A DNA stretch of 64,000 nt. It comes from Stercorarius parasiticus. Taxonomy: Eukaryota > Chordata > Aves > Charadriiformes > Stercorariidae. Below the pieces are notes generated by a model. That model saw only the letters and a list, made by a program, of their open reading frames with translations. It was not told the origin of the DNA and searched no databases. Below are positions 54,081-64,000 of the stretch, in pieces; the first letter of the stretch is position 1, and each line of letters begins with the position of its first letter. The stretch covers positions 252,458-316,457 of the forward strand of contig VWZL01004639.1 of the NCBI GenBank assembly GCA_013396915.1. The letters are read 5' to 3'. The translations under genes were made by a program, and so were the position numbers.

Positions 54081-57000
54081 AGCACGACTCTTGAAAACCA
54101 AAACCTTTGAAACTGATGCTGCTCCACTGCAAACTTGGAGAAATGATTTTTATACTCACATCCTTTCAAGATTTTAATGGAATTCTTAAAAAAGACAGAA
54201 CGATTTTAATGTACTGAGAGCAATTTCATCTTGATAGTCTCAATAAGCTTTTAGATTTCAAAGGACATAAGCCTTTTCTCTTGGTCATCCAGCTAGAATT
54301 ACTCTTTGTAGCTGCTGTAAGATTGGTTCATTCTGTGTTTCCATTTCTGCATGCAGTCACCCTAATATCCCCCAGAATTGGCCTCAAGCAGCACAGTGAA
54401 AGAAGCACAACCGTGCTCAAACTGTGACAAACTAGAGAACAACTTGCTATGTTAAGATACCTGTATACTTTAAGTAAGTTAGCAGTATCTTTTTTGTAAT
54501 TATGGCCAAGCAAAAGTGCCCGTCAATGGGAAAGTTTCCTTTAAAGCTAATCTCGTTAAGTCTCTTCTGGTTTTTGTTCCTGAATAGGTGTCTTTGCCTT
54601 GCAGAACTTCAATATAGAGTCTCATGGTGTTAATTATCATCTTGCAATCAACCATTCAGCATCTAGCATTTGTTTTGTTTGTAGTTTAGGAATTCATACA
54701 CAGGAAACTTGGAACTGTGCTATGCTGAAGGTGTTGAATCAAGCCTCAAAGCTCTTAAACTTACGATCATCAGAAAGATAAACCTAAGTGCAGACTTGTA
54801 TTTTTGGTAACTACAGCAAAGCAATGTTCATTTTAGGAAGAATCTGCTGTCAGCAGTCTGGGGCTGTGTGCAGTACAGGATACTTGTTATTATGTCACTG
54901 GCACTTTGTAAAATAAAACATAACCTCTAAAGAGCTGTGCTCATGTGATAGGCAAACTGGTAGCAACTAGTAGAAAACTTCAAAAGAGGAAAGATCTGTG
55001 AAGAACATTTAACATATAAGAAGGGACTTTGTAGGGCACTTAGAGAAGGAACTTAGAGATGTCTCCCTATGTAAAATGCAGAGATATAGGTAGTTCTTCT
55101 AAAACTCACACAGTTCTGGGCTCAAAGACCCTACAGAACAGCGACTGCCAAGTGACGAGGAAGGACCACCGGGGCTGGTCCTCAGCCAAGCACAATGCAC
55201 GTCCTTCGTGCATATCCTGGTGCTTTGTATCTGCCAAGAACAAACTGATTGAACTGGTAATTTTACCAAAATACAGAGAGACTCCAGCAAGCTTTGTTTT
55301 ATAAAAACCTGTCAATTAGTTTTTATAGGAAACTACCTTTACACAAGGCAATTTGAAACTTTCCATTTACCTATTATTAAATTTGTTTTGTCATTTTCTA
55401 AACTTTTACTATGGTAAAACTCCTGCCTCCACCTCTTAGGAAATCAGACAGCAGAAGGCATGTTTGGAGACGCCAGGACAAAGAGACCAGACTACCCAAC
55501 ACTTCTCCCACGAACAGGCATTCAAAGCTTAGAAAGTTTTAAAATGTTGACATAAGATTTCTGTATTCTCCATATGAAGCCTTTTTGGTTGCACTTCTGT
55601 GGCTGCATTGCCATGAGTAGTTGTAGTTTTTTATGTGAAAGAAGAATGAAATAATTACAAAGTAGAGCTTGGATGAATAATAAAATACTTTGTAAAATTT
55701 CTGTGGTTTTTTTTTTTTTTAGTTCAGCTAACCTGTCCTAGAAACAGAGAAGTAAAGAATCAGAGAAGTAAAACTAAGCAGCCTTCTTCTGAACTGCTGT
55801 TTGTATATAACTTACTGAAATCAGTCTCTACCATGGGGTCTACTCTACGTGCTCTGGAGAATGAGTCTTGCTAAACATCAATATTCCTTCCATATCAGAT
55901 GAATGCAAGGCCAAGGTTAATTTTGCTATTTAGAAGATAGAACAGTAAAAAGCTTGCACATCTGGCTTCATGTTTAATCTAAAATAAATTACACTCATGG
56001 TTTTGAAACTGAAAACTGCAAAATACTTGTGAAAACAGACAAATAATAAACAAGACCTGGGACACAATCCTGACTTTACTGAAACAAGTGGTGAAAATAA
56101 TAAACTTCTTTGCTGTCGAGATACAGCACTACAGTTCACCTACAACATGACACAAGAGTATTCTTATTGGCACCAGTGGAGTCACTGGTATTCTCTGGAG
56201 GAAGAATTATGCTGATGAAAGATAGAGATGATAATATTTATCGTCCATACTGCATTATTTTCTGGATCATACTTTTTTCAATGCTCAATACGTTGAACAA
56301 AACCAGCACTAGGAAACATTTATATTTCAGCATCTCAGTCCTAGCCATGCTTTAGGTAAACAGGAGTTTTACAAATGAGCAGAATGAATATGATCGTGCT
56401 GCAATGTCCTTTTCAAAGCTGGGCAAGCAGCAGTTTGAAACAGCACGTAGGCAATGCAGTTCCCATCGGTCTCATGAACCTGTGACCAATTCCCCAATGC
56501 TTACAAGTCAGTTTTCTTAAATTATTACTTTGGCTTCTTAAGTACACTCTAACACTTTGCAGATGAAAATCTATTTGTATACCTTTTAGTAAAGTGTAAA
56601 TTGTTCAAGAGAAAGAAATACTGCATCTTTAATACCACCATTAGTTGTAAAACTGACTCTTCATATTAGCATAGGTCATTTGGGACCTACTTAGCAATCC
56701 AGCAATCAAAATCACTTTACATCCACAGTACTGTGGTGATGATATTCTCATAATTCCATTTGAAAATGCTTTTGGTTTCACTGTCAGTTCTTATAACCAA
56801 CAAATCCATTTTGTCATGGCAAGTAACTCTTTCTGCAGTGATGAACAATACAAAATTATTTGACATTGGTCTGCTAAAGTTCCTCTCCTTTTGTTATGTA
56901 TCATCTCTTATTAAAAAAAAAGGTTACATTCATTTAGTAATATAAGATCTTAGACCTTCTTTATGCTTGGGGTAGCAATAGATGCAAGGAAACAACAATC

Positions 57001-57334
57001 CGTACTGTTTGGAAATTACTTTGAGAAATTACCTTCCTGTAACTCAGTTGCTTATACTGTAAGACAAGGAGTAGTTTAATGATAATACGTAATAATTAAA
57101 AATTTCCCAATACTCTTATTTACTAAGTGAAGGCAGGCATGCCTTACTGATAGAAATAGCAGTAACTGGTGAACAGAAATACTGAAAGATATGGCAAACT
57201 GAGCTCACGGAAGACTTGCGACTAGAACCTAATTTTCTGAATTTATAGAGCCAAATTCTTTACCCATACAAAAAAACCCCTTGATATTTTTATAATACTT
57301 CAGAATACTATGTATTTAATGCTATCATAGTGCT

Positions 57335-57370
57335 ACATATATATACATATGCACATATATGTATATATCT
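57335..57370 (+). repeat. AT-alternating imperfect inverted repeat
   Basis: Two ATATATACATAT-type arms in opposite orientation flank GCAC, giving a potential cruciform or unstable AT-rich site. Confidence 0.7.
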
Positions 57371-58539
57371 TTTTAAAGCCCCATAACCAAAACGTGAATT
57401 TTTTTATACTAGAGATGATGAAAAATGGGAAAAACTGTTAAGATGCGAAATTTTTGTCAGGAAAATACTGTCTGAAAAATTTGCAGTAAGAATTATGGGA
57501 AAAATTTCTTTCATTTGTTACGACTGTAACTGCTTAGGTCTTCAGCCAACAAGCACTGACAAGAAAATTCTGCTTAGCTGTAGACTATGCCATAGACCCC
57601 CTCAGGTGATAAAGAATTCAGTTCTATGCACCCAGTATTTTTTGTTCTATGAGTATCAAATTTAGGAAACCCTGATGGCCTTAGTACCTTTCTGCAAAAA
57701 TGGTATTTTCGAATTTATGCATTATGAGTCAGTATAGTGCTGTCTGTCAAATCTTTCCTGTTGCTGATATTTTAATGCATATCTGTGCTGAATACCTGCA
57801 GTGATATTCTAAAGGAAAGGCAGCCTGTGAATATTCACTGAAATGCTTGTCTATGACCCTTAGAGAAAGCTATTCATAAATCTGCATAAGAAAAAACGCC
57901 TTATTTTATGAAGGCTAATAATGCATTATGCTAATACATTTGCTATTTACATGTTTCACTGCTGTTGATGGACTTTGCTTTTTTGGTTCTTTTTCAATTT
58001 GTCTAACTCTCTGGCACAAAATAAAATACAGTGTGTAAGACAGATCATGGATTTGAAAATAACTTGATGAATTCATGATACATGGTCAGAGGAGAAAATA
58101 ACATGGGAGATTTTGAAGCAAGGAACTGTCCTTCCACTAAAAGGTGGAACTGTAATTGTTCAGATTTCACTTCTAATGAGAGCTTATCACTAGCTTATCT
58201 CATTCTTCCTACTGGCATTTCTGTGTCATATCACCAGTCCTGGACTACCACATTCACTAAAGGACAAATGTAACCTAATTGCTGTAAAAAAGAATGTTTT
58301 ATTTTACTGCTTTCTTTAGAGAAAGATAAAATCAAACTTTTATTATATATTTTATAACTGGAGAAATATAGCATTACGATTCTCAACAGCTTCGTGTCCC
58401 CTGTTTGACAAATTTCTGCCTACACAGGCCTCTGAACAAAGTTTGTTATGAACTGCATATTTACAACAAACAGTGTTCAATATAAAATACGAGACAATAA
58501 AAAAATTTATGAAGGCAAAAATGTTAAATTCAGGAGAAG

Positions 58540-58590
58540 GAGTTCTGCCAATGACAGCTGCAGAACTCCAGTTACAGCTGTAACAACTGG
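58540..58590 (+). repeat. Two adjacent palindromes
   Basis: GAGTTCTGC (58540-58548) pairs with GCAGAACTC (58560-58568) across an 11-base spacer. Immediately after it GTTACAGCTGTAAC (58571-58584) is a perfect 14-base palindrome centred on an E-box (CAGCTG). Confidence 0.9.
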
Positions 58591-60629
58591 TGCGTATAAG
58601 GTCTTATAATCTTTGTCATTAATAGGAGATTCCTGGTCTGATGTTCCATATCCTAGTTCCTGTATCTAACTTCCATGATTATCAGCAGAATCACACTGTC
58701 CCTTACACTCTAAGAGTTTTCATAAGGAGAAAGGAGGTAAAGGATTTGCCTTTAAGACATGTAAGATCTATAGTGGGATGGAAAAAAGGAAAAAACTTAG
58801 TTATTTGAGCAGGTCTTCTCCTCTATTTCTGAGTTTTGCAAAATAATGTTTACAGCAGAAAGCTGAGTAGATTCTCTTTACCAGGGAGAAGAAATCAGTG
58901 GGAAAAAAAACCCAACACCACCCCAAAAGAACAGCAGAGAGAAGTGTAGTGCAGAAAGGAAAGGGAAAGAAAGAAGAAAACAATTTCCCTTCTACTTTTA
59001 TGCAGCTGTTTTGGATGATGTTTTTGGAAACACTTTATGCTGCTTTTTGGCTCCTTGGAGCTTTTGAGCACGGTTGATGGGTGGCAGCAGAGGCAGGTGA
59101 CAGGTAACAAGTTAAGAGCTGACAGGTAACAGCTAACATGTGACAAACAATTTTCCAAGGAGCTACGACTTACAAAATAAAGTTGCACTCCACTTTTGTA
59201 CTTATGGGTCGTCTGATTTGTCTCAAAGCTGTATTGTTAGAACTGCCTCTACAAAACCGTTTCCAGTGGGCAAGCTGTAGTCCTTTGTAATTCATATGTG
59301 ATCATTAAAAATTGAAATCTCCCTATCGCAGAAGGTCATGCAGGTCCTTCACACGCCTAAGGTGGAAAAAACATTCCTGTAGAATGAAAATCATCCTTTT
59401 TCATGGAGACTTCCTGCTTGAAGCCGTTCTCGCTATCATTAGGTAGGGACGAGCACACCTAGCAGCTAGAGCCAACGCTTGTGAATCAGGCTCCTTGGGT
59501 CTAGTTCTTGTTCTGCTTCGAGTCATGCCGCTTGTGCTCCTCACAGAACTACACTGTGATGCACAACTTGCTCAGCTCTCTGATTGGGAAGCAGGAGGCT
59601 TTGATGAGGTCCTGGTGAGTGCAGACTGTGGTGAGATCCTCTGATAAGAGGCTCTGTAGAAATTCAGAGCTATAGCAGTACGAAAATGATCTGTTTAGTA
59701 GCAGAGTCTCACTGTGAGAGAAACAAAAACCTAACACTATCTCCTTCTTTTTGAGTTTTCCAGGTCATGATTGTTCGCTTCTTTTCACTATTATTAGAAG
59801 ATGAACCTCCTTCTTTTCCGGTCTTGCCAGGAGATAAGGCAAACTTGCTTTCATATAAGAAGTGCTTAAAAAACCCAAAGTAGCTGAACTTTTCCTGTGC
59901 ACTTTAAGTTTATGTCTTCACCGAAGATAACCAACCTGACACAGCCATATGGCAGGAAACTAAGTGTGTATTATCTTGAAACTCTCCCTCCCATATACTC
60001 AATTTAGATGACAATTTCTTGCCTCAGTAATGGATTTCCTGCCTGTTGTTTCTCTCACTTCAGGAAACACGAGCACTATGTAGAGAATAAAAGCAATCAA
60101 AGGCTTGACAAATTGAATTTGCTAAAATTTGTGCTTATGGCATTCAAGAAAAAAAAGTGTCAGGGAGAATAGAGATGTTTGGAGGCAGTTATTTTTGACC
60201 AAGGGATATGAATGAATGCAGAAGAGGTCTGGCTGTGGAACCAAGGCTTGGAGAAAACATTCAAAGGATACCAGTGTCAGAAGAGAACAGATTAAAGCTT
60301 TCAGGATTAGCTGGAAGATCAGGACACTGCTGGAAATCTAGGAGTAGTGGTTACTGAGCTCTTGCTTTTCATCCCACACTTTCTTGTTTTGGGCCTAAGA
60401 GCTTCATGATTTTTAGTTCCTATTTTGCTAGGTAGCTGGCTAAAAAAGGCTTCTGTACAATTTCTAGTTCCTTCTTGGACACAACTCAAGTGCAATTTAA
60501 CAATTTAAACATAGTAGCATATGCTCCTGAACACAGAAGGTTATATCAGTAGAAGATTGAAGTTCATGTTGGACAAAGAAGTACGCAGAAAACTTGTAGA
60601 AGGCACCCTGAATCACTGCATTCTTCTAT

Positions 60630-60685
60630 TCAGTGGTGTAATACATCTTTTGGTGTAATATATCATCTTTTGGGGTGTAATCCAG
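60630..60685 (+). repeat. Short tandem duplication, about 20-bp period
   Basis: The word GGTGTAAT recurs three times, twice followed by an A/T spacer and CATCTTTTGG. This suggests local tandem duplication with small indels. Confidence 0.7.
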
Positions 60686-61255
60686 TCTTTGTAGTTGACA
60701 TCAGACATATATTCCCACAGTTTTATGAAGGGCAAACATAGATGGAGCCTATTTGCTTTCATTAATATTTAGGGCAATTCTGTAAATATAGAACTCTTCA
60801 TATTGGGGCATCAAGATGAAACAAGGTGCCATACAAATATGTATCCCATATATACATATGGCATGTATAACTTTTTCTTAATTGTCTTACAAAGATAATT
60901 TATTTCAATGCAGGAAGTCTGTAATCTGCACTTTTCCACTCTTGGCTTGATGGCTTTAACCGCAAAAGATGGTTCTGACTGTGCTGAATGGAAAGTGCAG
61001 ATTTTTGCTAAAATATTCACCTCTAGAAACTACCCGTATAGGAAGTAATTATTTGCAAAGGGTTTTCCTTTCCTTAAAGCAGTATATGAAGTCAAGAATG
61101 TTTTCATTAGAGGTGCTGAACTAGACAAAATCCTTGTTAACTATGGAATTGTTTCTTTTTCTTTTAATTTATAGTCACAAATCCCAGCACTTTAGGGAAT
61201 AGCAGTTCAGCTCTAGTAAATCTTTTTGTTTGTCACTCTAGTCCTTACTGCACAC

Positions 61256-61336
61256 AGGGAAGAGAAAGAGAAGAAGGAGAAAGAAAGAGGAAGAGAGAGA
61301 AAGAGGAAGAAGAAGAGAAAGAGAAAGAGGAGAGAA
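61256..61336 (+). repeat. 81-bp uninterrupted polypurine tract (GA-rich)
   Basis: Every base from 61256 to 61336 is A or G, in irregular AGAAAG/GAAGAG units. Such tracts can mutate by slippage and can form triplex (H-DNA) structures. The open frames over it (Arg/Lys/Glu-only or Phe/Leu/Ser-only) are artefacts of composition. Confidence 0.95.
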
Positions 61337-61763
61337 TTATTTCCAAACCTTGCAAATCTAGTCCTATTTCTTTCAAACCTCTCTGGCCTGCTCCACACTG
61401 TATCCTGATTCATACTTCAAAGAGTTTTAAAGTTTCAAAATTATAGCCACTGTTTTTACATTGTCTTGAGTACCCTGTCTGATCAAGAATTACATCTGCA
61501 GGCGAGGAACATGCTACATTAATAAATAATGTTTATTATATTAATATAGCAGCCAGCATGGGTATATGGCGTTTGTAAATTCACTGGCAAACTCAGTTCC
61601 TATGCCTAATAGTTTATAATTGTAGATAAAATACTTTTTATAGAGGGTCTAGCATAAGTTCTCAAATTGATATTTAGGGGGGAGAAGATATCTGGTGTTG
61701 CTGAAAAATGTCAGCAATTTAAGTATTTAAATTTAAACTCAGGATCTTAATTTCAAGCACCTA

Positions 61764-61781
61764 TTAAATAAATAAATAAAA
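61764..61781 (+). repeat. TAAA microsatellite
   Basis: There are about four tandem TAAA units, followed by a short C/A-rich stretch with a C-run near 61810. Confidence 0.8.
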
Positions 61782-63097
61782 ACCAGCCAACCAAACAAAA
61801 AACACCCCACCCCCCAGAAAAAAAGATCTGCACTATGGAAAGTGAGTTTTATGGTGACAATCTTTACTGAAAGATGTTCCACTAAATGGACCAGGGTGGC
61901 ACAAGATGGTGGCATTGGCCATAATGACAAAGAATTGAGGAATATGAGATGCAGTTTAGAGATTAGGTTAGAGTTAGAGTTGATGTAAAATAGACCCTGG
62001 TGTTCTTCCAGCATATTTATCCTGCTGGGGACTGGAAATACCAAAACCTAACAGGAGATGCTGATGCTGTAACTAAAGTATAAGTGCCAAGGCAAACAAA
62101 ACCAGTGTTTGGGGCAATAACGTATTTAATTCAGACTATCCCTTTGCATGCCGGAGGAATTTGCACATTCCAGATTATGGATCATGATAGTTTAGATATC
62201 CCTATGTCTCAGGGCCCAACTGATATTAATGGGCTAATCTGGAGCAGCTGCAGTGCAATATTTTACGTGTAATTTATAAAGTAATTTGATCTATAGGCTA
62301 AAATAATTTATAAAATGAATTGAAAGGTAGCATGTGCAAGTAATAACTGCTATGAAAAAGCCTTCAGAAAAAAAACCCTATTTTGAAGCTTCGATTTTAA
62401 TTAGCGCAAAAGCTCCGGACCATTTAGTTTAACATTTTTAGCTAAAATGCTTTTAAGATAAGGAGGAAACAAATTTAACCCCTTTTACCCTTGTTGTGAA
62501 AAATAAGTGGCTTATCCCTCAAAAGCATGATAAATAGAAACAACATGGGAATCTTGATGGCTCAGTTCTGTTTTTTATAGGTCTTCAAATAGTACTTATT
62601 AGTGTTACGGGTTTCTTTCTAACTACCAAGGACAATGTGAAAACTTGAAAAAGTCATTTTTATAAAAAACAAATAAATTTGAAATTAAAGAAATTTCAAA
62701 TAAAAATAAACTTCATTTGAAAATGAAAGTAACTGAAATGATTTTGTGTTGATAAATGCACATCCTCCTACTGGTTAACTATGAAGAAAAATAGCACAGC
62801 AATATGTGGTGGCTTATGTATTGCTGTTCACTAAGGATTTAGCAATCAAAACGAGGAGAGCAAAAATATAAGGAAAAAACCTATGAAAGTCAAACTTCAG
62901 AATCTAGACAAGATCTAGGACAATATCTATGTGTAGAATTTTTGAATAATTTATAATGTTCTCTGTTAACTGGGATTATAGTTGCTTTGTTTAAATTGTA
63001 AAAGATAATGATAGAAAATTATGTCAGCAGTGACGCATTGATAGGCAAAAGCTTAAAATATTAAACAGTCAGCAGGGTGAACAGGGCTTTCACTTAC

Positions 63098-63287
63098 GCC
63101 TACTTTCATAAATAGCTCTTGATTTCTCATACAGCTCATATGGGTCAGGTTTTCGTGGATCAAAGGCCTCTGTTGAATCAGGAAATGAACTCCTGTGAAG
63201 AGTGGGTGGATAGGGAATATTCTGCGGCATAGCTGGAGCAGACAGGCTTGTTTGAGGGCTGCCTTGATTCTCCCATCGTTCCATCAT
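63098..63287 (-). CDS. MAGI2: MAGI2 exon, linker before PDZ4 (first exon of the gene in this window)
   Basis: This 190-nt exon starts in phase 0 after the acceptor ttattccag and ends in phase 1 at C|GTAAGTG. The translation begins MMERWENQGSPQTSL and includes the segment AFDPRKPDPYELYEKSRAIY, which I recognise as the linker between PDZ3 and PDZ4 of MAGI2. It has no folded domain and is rich in Pro, Ser and charged residues. MAGI2 is a cytoplasmic scaffold at synapses and podocyte slit diaphragms that gathers receptors and adhesion proteins through its PDZ domains. The initial Met-Met is internal to the protein, not a translation start. The last codon is split: AGG C here joins AA from the 42-nt exon, giving Arg-Gln. 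Family identity is from memory of MAGI2; the exon edges are read directly. Confidence 0.96.
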
Positions 63288-64000
63288 CTGGAATAAAAGC
63301 ATACAAAGAATAAAGATGAAGTTTTGCAAAAACTGTGACTTCCACAATGAGACTAAAGACAGTGATTTCAGTTAAAGACGCATTTTGTAAAATTAACAAA
63401 TCCCTTTGCTGTCTTTTGAGAGGAAAGGTGTGTGTTGTGCTCTTTATAAAATGACTTGGTTGAATTTAGTTGTTAATTTGTTGCTCATGGGAAGATGTGA
63501 TCTTTCTCAGGTAGTATGATCCCGTGTGGATTAGGGCCCAGCATTACCCCTCAGGCATGTTGAGTGCCTCTCAGAGAATGCACTGAATTATTGGAAGTTG
63601 TTCTGCTAAAGGTGGAATCTGTGGGTCTGTGAAGATACAATTATCAGATTCATCAAAATACATAACTGAAAGTAGTGCTTAATAAAGAAGTGGCCAGACT
63701 GGGTAGCAAGTGAATGATCCTAATGCTCTGTCTTTTGAGAATGCATGGAAATAGCTAGCTGCCCAGGGAGAAGCAGATTACTGTAACTGTGAGCAGAATT
63801 TAAAGCTTCAGTTGAAGAGAAAAAAAAAAAACCAAACCCAAAGGGGAAATTATTACAGCAGGTATTTGAGCATCTAGTGATAGTCGAATGTTCCATAAGA
63901 TATAGAACACGGTGAAAGAAAAATGGGCATTAGTCTGATGCAGTCTTTTTCATTTCTTAGTGTTTCTTTCTTATATCAAAAATGACACTGGTATCATCCA
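63288..64000 (-). other. MAGI2: MAGI2 intron, 5' part off window
   Basis: This is intron upstream of the exon at 63287, continuing past the right edge. It carries the polypyrimidine tract and acceptor next to the exon. The remainder is AT-rich unique sequence with a short A-run near 63820; no exon or repeat is recognised. Confidence 0.85.

Larger units (their letters stand above)
52541..63097 (-). other. MAGI2: MAGI2 intron, about 10.6 kb
   Basis: The donor is C|GTAAGTG and the acceptor ttttcctattcag. It contains an 81-bp polypurine tract (61256-61336), a short tandem triplication near 60640, two adjacent palindromes at 58540-58590, an AT-alternating inverted repeat near 57350, a homeodomain/POU-site-rich stretch near 57850-57975 and a possible L2/MIR tail near 54040. 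Otherwise it is AT-rich sequence in which I recognise nothing. Confidence 0.9.

Noticed and set aside
61226..61413. Lys/Arg/Glu-only and Phe/Leu/Ser-only frames
   Set aside because: Compositional artefacts of the polypurine tract.

Overview
The window is from a bird genome and lies inside one very large gene, MAGI2 (membrane-associated guanylate kinase, WW and PDZ domain-containing 2, also called S-SCAM), transcribed on the minus strand. The avian assignment rests on the repeats, which are almost all CR1 LINE fragments of several ages. One is a recent copy with a long open frame. No primate or rodent type repeats are seen. The protein encoded by the exons is close to mammalian MAGI2. No bacterial or viral gene organisation is present.

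Nine coding exons were read by hand, and each junction keeps codon phase. In transcript order (high to low coordinate) they are 63287-63098, 52540-52499, 47152-47061, 41318-41126, 38039-37791, 25723-25538, 22798-22624, 19563-19323 and 17628-17485. Together they give 1512 nt, or 504 codons. They encode the linker before PDZ4, all of PDZ4, the PDZ4-PDZ5 linker, all of PDZ5, a Pro/Gln- and DYRQPP-rich linker, and the first half of PDZ6 (UniProt-style numbering, six PDZ domains). The N-terminal PDZ, guanylate-kinase, WW and PDZ2-3 exons must lie beyond 64000. The rest of PDZ6 and the C-terminus must lie below position 1, because no matching exon was recognised in 1-17484.

The rest is intron. It holds a young CR1 piece (1-440), an ancient decayed CR1 of about 1.8 kb (6430-8260), three shorter CR1 pieces near 29.1, 29.5 and 35.7 kb, two possible MIR/L2-type relics, simple repeats and short palindromes. 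Two CpG clusters stand out from the AT-rich intron: 3975-4265 and 39901-40340.

Two points deserve a second look. First, the 42-nt exon at 52499-52540 is followed by a GC (not GT) donor and is in-frame skippable, the expected setup for a cassette exon that adds or removes 14 residues. Second, the CpG-rich segment around 40.0-40.3 kb has a minus-strand ATG in strong Kozak context followed 16 nt later by a donor. Its phase fits the next MAGI2 exon, so it could be an internal promoter for a short isoform containing only PDZ5 and PDZ6. The same segment has a consensus donor on the plus strand, so an antisense transcript is a competing explanation. No wholly new system was found; this is otherwise an ordinary vertebrate neuronal/podocyte scaffold gene.
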